From: Actinomadura opuntiae
GTDB taxonomy: Bacteria > Actinomycetota > Actinomycetes > Streptosporangiales > Streptosporangiaceae
Reading direction: 5' to 3'
Length of the DNA: 64,000 nucleotides
Assembly: GCF_030283205.1 (NCBI RefSeq)
Contig: NZ_JASNWF010000028.1
Coordinates: 1-64,000, forward strand
This document shows, one piece after another, positions 58,678-64,000 of the stretch (its first letter is position 1; each line of letters opens with the position of its first letter). A program made the position numbers and the translations under genes. The notes beneath the pieces are model-generated. The model did no database searches. It saw only the letters and a program-made list of their open reading frames with translations, and was not told the DNA's origin.

Positions 58678-59889
58678 TCAGCTCGCCTCGTTGAGGAGCT
58701 TGGCTACGCGGGAGACGCCTTCGACCAGGTCGTCGTCGCCCAGCGCGTAGGAGAGGCGGAAGTAGCCGGGGGTGCCGAACGCCTCGCCGGGCACCAGCGC
58801 GACCTCCGCCTCCTCCAGGATCAGCGACGCCAGCTCCACCGACGTCTCCGAGCGCTTGCCGCGGATCTCCTTGCCCAGCAGCGCCTTCACCGACGGGTAG
58901 GCGTAGAACGCGCCCTCCGGCTCCGGGCACACGACGCCGGGGATCTCGTTCAGCATCCTCACGATCGTCTGGCGGCGCCGGTCGAACGCCTTGCGCATCT
59001 CCGCGACCGCCGACAGGTCGCCGGTCACCGCGGACAGCGCGGCGGCCTGCGAGACGTTCGCCACGTTCGACGTCGCGTGCGACTGCATGTTCGCGGCGGC
59101 CTTCACCACGTCCGCCGGGCCGACCAGCCAGCCCACCCGCCAGCCGGTCATCGCGTACGTCTTCGCCACGCCGTTGAGCACCAGCGTGCGGTCGGCCAGT
59201 TCCGGCACCACGACGGGCATCGAGTGGAACTCGGCGTCCCCGTACACCAGGTGCTCGTAGATCTCGTCCGTGATCACCCAGAGGCCGTGCCCGTCGGCCC
59301 AGCGGCCGATCGCCTCGATCTCGTCGCGGGAGTAGACGGCGCCCGTCGGGTTGGAGGGGGACACGAACAGCAGCACCTTCGTCCGGTCGGTGCGGGCCGC
59401 CTCCAACTGCTCGACGCTCACCTTGTAGCCGGTGGTCTCGTCGGCGACCACGTCCACGGGCACGCCGCCCGCCAGCTTGATCGACTCGGGGTAGGTCGTC
59501 CAGTACGGGGTCGGGACGAGCACCTCGTCGCCCGGGTCGAGCAGCGCCGCGAACGCCTCGTACACCGCCTGCTTGCCGCCGTTGGTCACCAGGACCTGCG
59601 ACGCGTCCACCCTGTAGCCGGAGTCCCGCTCGGTCTTCTCGGCGATGGCGGCGCGCAGCTCGGGAAGCCCGCCCGCCGGCGTGTACTTGTGGAAGCGCGG
59701 CACCCGGCAGGCGGTCACCGCCGCCTCGACGATGTAGTCCGGCGTCGGGAAGTCGGGCTCGCCCGCGCCGAAGCCGATGACCGGGCGGCCCGCCGCCTTC
59801 AGGGCCTTTGCCTTGGCGTCCACGGCCAGCGTTGCGGACTCGGATATCGCGGCGATGCGCTTGGAGATGCGAGGACGGTCGATGCTCAT
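58678..59889 (-). CDS. PLP-dependent aspartate-type aminotransferase
   Basis: A 403-aa fold-type I aminotransferase (class I/II). GAGEPDFPTP near residue 41, YTPAGGLPELR substrate loop, VTNGGKQAVYEAF, the PLP-binding SPSNPTGAVY and ITDEIYEHLVYGD, the Schiff-base Lys in LNGVAKTYAMTGWRVGWLVG near residue 243, and C-terminal Arg in YFRLSYALGDD. Position upstream of tRNA-Trp/secE is conserved in actinomycetes, where it is usually annotated aspartate transaminase. ATG 59889. Confidence 0.94.
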   Translation of the reverse strand: MSIDRPRISKRIAAISESATLAVDAKAKALKAAGRPVIGFGAGEPDFPTPDYIVEAAVTACRVPRFHKYTPAGGLPELRAAIAEKTERDSGYRVDASQVLVTNGGKQAVYEAFAALLDPGDEVLVPTPYWTTYPESIKLAGGVPVDVVADETTGYKVSVEQLEAARTDRTKVLLFVSPSNPTGAVYSRDEIEAIGRWADGHGLWVITDEIYEHLVYGDAEFHSMPVVVPELADRTLVLNGVAKTYAMTGWRVGWLVGPADVVKAAANMQSHATSNVANVSQAAALSAVTGDLSAVAEMRKAFDRRRQTIVRMLNEIPGVVCPEPEGAFYAYPSVKALLGKEIRGKRSETSVELASLILEEAEVALVPGEAFGTPGYFRLSYALGDDDLVEGVSRVAKLLNEAS

Positions 59890-60081
59890 ATCCCTATCGT
59901 TACAGAAGCGAGGCCATGACCCGAGCGATATATCAGGGCCGGTCGGACGGCCTTCCGCGGCGGCCCCGCACGGGTTCGGGGATCCGGTTCGACGCGGGGC
60001 CCTCGGGGACGTAGACTCACCTGCCTAGTGACGCGTCACCGGCATACGACCCTGTCCGCACGCGGATGGGCTCAAGAGGTC

Positions 60082-60087
60082 GTAAGC
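60082..60087 (+). promoter_or_regulatory. -10 box of tRNA-Trp/secE promoter
   Basis: TAAGCT, 57 nt before the mature tRNA. A plausible promoter; no strong -35 is visible. The rest of 59890-60144 holds no gene. Confidence 0.35.
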
Positions 60088-60144
60088 TGGGGCACGGCAC
60101 CGACCCGGTCCCGCGGCCGGGCGTTCTCCTTAGCCGGAGAATGA

Positions 60145-60217
60145 AGGGCAGTGGCTCAATTGGTAGAGCTCCGGTCTCCAAAACCGGCGGTTGGGGGTTC
60201 GAGTCCCTCCTGCCCTG
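60145..60217 (+). tRNA. tRNA-Trp (CCA)
   Basis: Acceptor AGGGCAG / CTGCCCT, anticodon arm CCGGT-CTCCAAA-ACCGG with anticodon CCA, T-arm with GGTTCGAGTCC. No encoded 3' CCA. Precedes secE as in most actinobacteria. Confidence 0.95.
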
Positions 60218-60339
60218 CGAGGTGCGGTGCGCGCACCGGTGCCGGCCGCGCCACGGCGCCCGCCGTGGCGTTCCGCGACGCGGGTCCGCGCGACAACCAC
60301 AGGGTGGTTGGAACACGACCTATGAGGTGAACGGCGGCA

Positions 60340-60588
60340 ATGGCGACTGAGACGCGCGGCGAGGCCGCGGCCAAGGACGAGGGCAAGGGGAAGCCCGCCC
60401 CCAGGCGGACCACCCCGGCGCTGTTCGTGCGCCAGGTCATCGCCGAGCTGCGCAAGGTCATCTGGCCGACCCGCCGGGAACTCGTCACCTACACGACCGT
60501 GTCCCTGGTGTTCGTGCTGGTCATGGTCGCGATCGTGTCCGGCTTCGACTACGGCCTGCAGAAGGGGATCTACGAGATCTTCGGCTGA
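60340..60588 (+). CDS. secE: Preprotein translocase subunit SecE
   Basis: An 82-aa protein with a charged N-terminus, the conserved amphipathic helix FVRQVIAELRKVIWPTRREL and a single TM helix (VSLVFVLVMVAIVSGFDYG). Clamps SecY in the SecYEG channel. ATG 60340 follows GAGGTGAACGG. First gene of the secE-nusG-rplK-rplA cluster. Confidence 0.97.
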   Translation: MATETRGEAAAKDEGKGKPAPRRTTPALFVRQVIAELRKVIWPTRRELVTYTTVSLVFVLVMVAIVSGFDYGLQKGIYEIFG

Positions 60589-60704
60589 GCCCGCTTCTCC
60601 CGCCGCGCGGCCCACCGCCGCGCCGCGTCACCGCCCGGGCCGCGCCACCGCAAGGCCACCCACCGTAAGTCCATCACCGCAGACCGTCCGGAGAGAGAGT
60701 CACC

Positions 60705-61625
60705 GTGTCCGAGCCCTCACAGCCGCCCTACGACGAGGCCGTTGACGAGGCCCAGTCCGCCGCGGCTGCTGCGGCCGGCCAGGCGGCCGAGCCCGCCGAG
60801 GACGCGGCCGAGGCCGCCGTCGCCGCCGGCGAGGCCGCGCCCGCGGACGAGAAGCTCGAGGGCGAGGGCGTCGCGCCCGACGCCGCCGCGGACGCCGGCG
60901 ACCTCGCCGAGGCCGTCGAGGGCCAGGACGCCGCGGACGCCGTGCCCGCCGGCGAGGAGGACGCGGACGGCGAGACCGCGGACACTGACGCCGAGGACGC
61001 CGACGACGACGAGGAGGCGCCGGCCGAGCCGCCCGCCGACCCGTACGCCGACTTCAAGATGCAGCTGCGCCTCCAGCCGGGCGACTGGTACGTCGTGCAC
61101 TCCTACGCGGGGTACGAGAACCGGGTCAAGACCAACATCGAGACCCGCACCCAGACCCTCAACATGGAGGACTACATCTTCCAGATCGAGGTCCCCCAGC
61201 ACGAGGTGACCGAGATCAAGGGCGGCAAGCGGCAGAAGGTCAACGAGAAGGTCCTGCCGGGCTACATCCTCGTCCGGATGGAGCTGACCGACGAGTCGTG
61301 GGCCGCGGTCCGCAACACGCCGGGCGTGACCGGGTTCGTCGGGCTGCTGAACAAGCCGTCCCCGCTGAGCCTGGACGAGGTCGCCAACCTGCTGGCGCCC
61401 GAGCCGGAGGAGGGCGTCGCCAAGGCCAAGGAGCAGGCCAAGGTCGCCGCCACCGTCGACTTCGAGGTCGGCGAGTCGGTCACCGTCATGGACGGCCCGT
61501 TCGCCACCCTCCCCGCGACCGTCAACGAGATCAACGCCGAGCAGCAGAAGCTCAAGGTGCTGGTGTCGATCTTCGGCCGCGAGACCCCGGTCGAGCTGTC
61601 CTTCAACCAGGTCTCCAAGATCTGA
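60705..61625 (+). CDS. nusG: Transcription termination/antitermination factor NusG
   Basis: A 306-aa protein. The NGN domain is at about 123-240 (DWYVVHSYAGYENRVKTNIE, then EKVLPGYILVRMELTDE, then VTGFVG) and the KOW domain at about 250-306 (GESVTVMDGPFATLPATVNE, then FGRETPVELSFNQV). It has a ~120-residue Ala/Glu/Asp-rich acidic N-terminal extension absent from E. coli NusG (181 aa). Such extensions occur in actinobacteria but this one is long. GTG 60705 follows GGAGAGAG. Binds RNA polymerase and links transcription to Rho and ribosomes. Confidence 0.97.
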   Translation: MSEPSQPPYDEAVDEAQSAAAAAAGQAAEPAEDAAEAAVAAGEAAPADEKLEGEGVAPDAAADAGDLAEAVEGQDAADAVPAGEEDADGETADTDAEDADDDEEAPAEPPADPYADFKMQLRLQPGDWYVVHSYAGYENRVKTNIETRTQTLNMEDYIFQIEVPQHEVTEIKGGKRQKVNEKVLPGYILVRMELTDESWAAVRNTPGVTGFVGLLNKPSPLSLDEVANLLAPEPEEGVAKAKEQAKVAATVDFEVGESVTVMDGPFATLPATVNEINAEQQKLKVLVSIFGRETPVELSFNQVSKI

Positions 61626-61629
61626 CCGG

Positions 61630-61843
61630 GGCGCTGCTGATCAGCGCGTATCCTGGACGGGTCGCTCCCGCGCCGGCGGGGCGCGGCCGCCTGGAACGCC
61701 CGTCCCGGGCTCCGGCGGCGAAGACCCCCGCGCGAGCGGGGCCATGATTTTCAGGTGATCCCTACACGGCGGACGAGTCCCGCCGCCGTGTTGCCCGCCG
61801 GGCGGGAGTCGGGGTCCACATCAAACGGGACACAGGGGTTCGC
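61630..61843. promoter_or_regulatory. nusG-rplK intergenic region
   Basis: Contains a -10-like TATCCT at about 61649-61654 and a small hairpin CCCCGC-GCGA-GCGGGG (61726-61741) followed by ATTTTC. These suggest a separate rplK promoter and possible attenuation. No gene seen. Confidence 0.35.
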
Positions 61844-62272
61844 ATGCCTCCGAAGAAGAAGATCGCCGCGCTCGTCAAGGTGCAGCTCAACGCGGGTGCC
61901 GCGACGCCGGCGCCGCCGGTGGGCACCGCGCTCGGCCCGCACGGCGTCAACATCATGGACTTCTGCAAGCAGTACAACGCTGCGACGGAGTCCCAGCGCG
62001 GCAACGTCATCCCCGTAGAGATCACCATCTACGAGGACCGGTCGTTCACCTTCGTCACCAAGACCCCGCCGGCCGCGCAGCTCATCCTGAAGGCCGCGGG
62101 CGTGGAGAAGGGCAGCGGCGAGCCGCACAAGACCAAGGTCGGCTCGGTCACCGCGGACCAGATCCGCGAGATCGCCACGACCAAGATGCCCGACCTGAAC
62201 GCCAAGGACCTGGCGGCCGCGGAGAAGATCGTCGCGGGCACCGCGCGGTCGATGGGCATCGAGGTCAAGTAA
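61844..62272 (+). CDS. rplK: 50S ribosomal protein L11
   Basis: A 142-aa protein with AALVKVQLNAGAATPAPPVG and TALGPHGVNIMDFCKQYNA in the N-terminal domain, and the rRNA-binding C-terminal domain with KTPPAAQLILKAAG, IREIATTKMPDLNAKDLAAA and GTARSMGIEV. Forms the GTPase-associated centre, the target of thiopeptides. ATG 61844. Confidence 0.98.
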   Translation: MPPKKKIAALVKVQLNAGAATPAPPVGTALGPHGVNIMDFCKQYNAATESQRGNVIPVEITIYEDRSFTFVTKTPPAAQLILKAAGVEKGSGEPHKTKVGSVTADQIREIATTKMPDLNAKDLAAAEKIVAGTARSMGIEVK

Positions 62273-62333
62273 CACCCCACCCAGTGGAAGGGCCGGGCGC
62301 GGCCCGCACCACGAGTTCCATGGAGGAACGAGC

Positions 62334-63050
62334 ATGAAGCGCAGCAAGGGCTACCGCTCGGCGGCCGACAAGATCGACCGGGACCGGCTGTACAGCCCGG
62401 TCGAGGCCGTCAAGCTGGCCAAGGAGACCAGCGTCACCAAGTTCGACGCGACCGTCGAGGTCGCGCTGCGGCTCGGCGTCGACCCGCGCAAGGCCGACCA
62501 GATGGTGCGCGGCACCGTCAACCTGCCGCACGGCACCGGCAAGACCGCCCGCGTGCTGGTGTTCGCGGGCGGCGCCAAGGCGGAGGAGGCCCGCGAGGCC
62601 GGCGCCGACCTGGTGGGCTCCGACGACATGATCGAGCGGATCCAGGGCGGCTTCCTGGAGTTCGACGCGGTCGTGGCGACGCCGGACCAGATGGGCAAGG
62701 TCGGCCGGCTCGGCCGGGTGCTCGGCCCGCGCGGCCTGATGCCGAACCCGAAGACCGGCACGGTGACGATGGACGTGGCCAAGGCCGTCACCGACATCAA
62801 GGGCGGCAAGATCGAGTTCCGGGTGGACCGGCACGCGAACCTGCACTTCATCATCGGCAAGTCCTCGTTCGGCGAGCGCCAGCTGGTGGAGAACTACGCG
62901 GCGGCCGTCGAGGAGATCCAGCGGCTCAAGCCGTCGGCGGCCAAGGGCCGGTACGTGAAGAAGGCGGTCCTGACCACGTCGATGGGCCCGAGCATCCCGG
63001 TGGACCCGAACGCGGTCCGCAACCTCACCGCGGAGCTCGACGAGGCCTGA
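62334..63050 (+). CDS. rplA: 50S ribosomal protein L1
   Basis: A 238-aa protein with MKRSKGYRSAADKIDRDRLY, VNLPHGTGKTARVLVFA and the signature GRLGRVLGPRGLMPNPKTGT, ending MGPSIPVDPNAVRNLTAELD. ATG 62334 follows GGAGGAACGAGC. Builds the L1 stalk and in many bacteria autoregulates the L11-L1 operon. Confidence 0.98.
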   Translation: MKRSKGYRSAADKIDRDRLYSPVEAVKLAKETSVTKFDATVEVALRLGVDPRKADQMVRGTVNLPHGTGKTARVLVFAGGAKAEEAREAGADLVGSDDMIERIQGGFLEFDAVVATPDQMGKVGRLGRVLGPRGLMPNPKTGTVTMDVAKAVTDIKGGKIEFRVDRHANLHFIIGKSSFGERQLVENYAAAVEEIQRLKPSAAKGRYVKKAVLTTSMGPSIPVDPNAVRNLTAELDEA

Positions 63051-63087
63051 TCACAGGTTTTCCGAGCCCGCGCAATACGGGCACAAC

Positions 63088-63119
63088 GGCAGGGCGTCTC
63101 CGTTCGGAGGCGCCCTGCC
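63088..63119 (+). terminator. Terminator of the rplK-rplA operon
   Basis: 14-bp stem GGCAGGGCGTCTCC / GGAGGCGCCCTGCC (one G-U pair) with GTTC loop. L10/L12 genes do not follow; instead an unrelated gene starts. Confidence 0.8.
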
Positions 63120-63211
63120 GCGTTCTCGCGTGCGTTCCGTTGAGCGGCACCGGACGGTCCGGGCGGCGGCCCCGCCGGTAGATTCGTCGCCTGATCTTGG
63201 GGAGGGGCGGG

Positions 63212-64000
63212 ATGGGCGGATCGCCGCGCGGGGAGTTCCAGCGGCTGTACGACGTGCTCGACGCCGCGGCGGAGGACGCTCCCGTCGCGCCGGCGCTGTC
63301 GGTGGACGGCACGACGTGGACGTTCCGCGAGCTGCGCGCACGGACGGACGCGCTCAGCGCCCACCTCGACGGCCGCTGCCCGCCCGGGGCGCGGGTGGCG
63401 TTGCTGGCGCACAACCGCCCGGAGTACGTGGCCGCCTACTACGGGGTTCCGCGGGGTGGCAGGGTCCTCGTGCCGCTCAACCAGCGGCTCCATCCGCGCG
63501 AGTGGGCGGACCAGATCGCGCGCAGCGGCGCCGCGCTCGTCCTCGGCGAGGCGGATCTGCTGGATCGGCTGGCCGATGAAGGGGACATGGGCTCCGACGG
63601 CCCGCCGCTCGTCCCCATCACCGAGCTGCCCTGGGACGAGCCCGTCCGGGAGCGAGCGGCGCCACCCGGCGGGGGCCCGGACGAGGTCGCGTGGCTGATG
63701 TTCACCAGCGGCACGACGGGCCGTCCGAAGGGGGTGCGGCTCACCCACGGGAGCCTGCTGGCGGGCCTGCGGGTGTCGGCGTCCGGCCGGCCGGTCCGGC
63801 CGGGCGATGTGTTCTGCACGCCGTTCCCGCTCTGCCATGTGGCGGGCTACCAGGTGATGCTGCACCACCTGTTCCGGCGGCATGCCGTGGTCCTGCGCCG
63901 GTTCCGTCCGGCGGACCTGGTGGAGGCGACGCGCCGGCACGGCATCACGAGCCTGTCGCTGGCGCCGACCATGCTGGAGGATCTGCTCGCGCACCTGGCG
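63212..64000 (+). CDS. AMP-binding acyl-CoA ligase (5' part)
   Basis: Open from ATG 63212 (GGGGAGGGG upstream) to the window end, 263 codons. ANL-superfamily features: LAHNRPEYVAAYYG, VLVPLNQRLHPREWA, the phosphate-binding P-loop WLMFTSGTTGRPKGVRLTHG near residue 161-180, and FCTPFPLCHVAGYQVMLHHL. A class I adenylate-forming enzyme activating a fatty or aromatic acid. Its position between rplA and the usual rplJ-rplL marks an insertion into the ribosomal region or a rearranged order. Confidence 0.92.
   Translation, partial: MGGSPRGEFQRLYDVLDAAAEDAPVAPALSVDGTTWTFRELRARTDALSAHLDGRCPPGARVALLAHNRPEYVAAYYGVPRGGRVLVPLNQRLHPREWADQIARSGAALVLGEADLLDRLADEGDMGSDGPPLVPITELPWDEPVRERAAPPGGGPDEVAWLMFTSGTTGRPKGVRLTHGSLLAGLRVSASGRPVRPGDVFCTPFPLCHVAGYQVMLHHLFRRHAVVLRRFRPADLVEATRRHGITSLSLAPTMLEDLLAHLA

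Noticed and set aside
1..64000. CRISPR arrays, rRNA genes, prophage or integrase genes
   Set aside because: No regularly spaced repeats, rRNA sequence or recognisable phage/integrase proteins were seen.

Overview
The window is high-GC DNA with an actinomycete gene set. Actinomycete markers are an Scr1/WhiJ-type HTH + DUF397 + ATP-binding cassette, a heparin-binding-haemagglutinin-like gene in the same order as Mycobacterium Rv0474-Rv0476, a mycothiol-dependent (MDMPI-type) enzyme, and the order tRNA-Thr / tRNA-Met / rpmG / two MaoC-type dehydratases / murB ... tRNA-Trp / secE / nusG / rplK / rplA. DUF222 HNH and DUF397 genes together suggest Thermomonosporaceae or Streptosporangiales (Actinomadura-like). 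That placement is inference, not proof. Many genes carry a TANNNT -10 hexamer ending 6-8 nt before the start codon and no Shine-Dalgarno, so leaderless transcription looks common.

Layout. 1-5.3 kb is a scarred mobile-element zone: the 3' end of an IS5-type transposase, a carotenoid oxygenase cut at its 5' end, a frameshifted CxxC protein, and an HNH endonuclease of the DUF222/13E12 family. The endonuclease gene is bracketed by two almost identical ~204-bp inverted repeats. Each repeat can fold into a cloverleaf of three C-GAA-G (C-TTC-G) mini-hairpins inside a 15-bp stem. A decayed IS5 transposase lies between the gene and the right repeat. 5.3-14.5 kb is an accessory region of regulator/transporter pairs: Lrp + APC exporter, MarR + MFS with palindromic operator, ArsR-like HTH + alpha/beta hydrolase, isochorismatase-like + MFS, and a DsrE protein. 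14.5-20 kb is more conserved: nitrobindin-like protein, Fur, YgfZ, D-aminoacyl-tRNA deacylase, BKACE and asparaginase.

20.5-38.7 kb holds two related single-TM proteins flanking an FadR-type regulator + CynX-like exporter. These are followed by DUF2207 and zinc-peptidase membrane proteins, the HBHA-like locus, TetR + MMPL, MerR + MFS, a Ser/Thr kinase, a lipoprotein, AlkD, and HxlR + aldo/keto reductase. 38.9-44.6 kb is again accessory: a decayed IS5 transposase, two DUF397 proteins (one with three repeats), their HTH regulator in AT-richer DNA, an RsbW-like ATPase, and an exonuclease-BRCT-BRCT-TerD fusion. 44.6-48.5 kb holds an MDMPI protein, a PP2C-like phosphatase, an unknown and an acyl-CoA dehydrogenase.

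48.5-64 kb is the conserved core: tRNAs, rpmG (with a partial duplication of its 3' end), the dehydratase pair, murB, a TMEM165/GDT1 transporter behind a yybP-ykoY manganese riboswitch, TetR + DHA2 exporter sharing an operator, adenosine deaminase, an ECF sigma factor with putative membrane partners, an aspartate-type aminotransferase, tRNA-Trp, secE-nusG-rplK-rplA with a clear terminator, and the start of an acyl-CoA ligase. Most functional pairs are divergent or overlapping regulator/effector units, many with visible operators.
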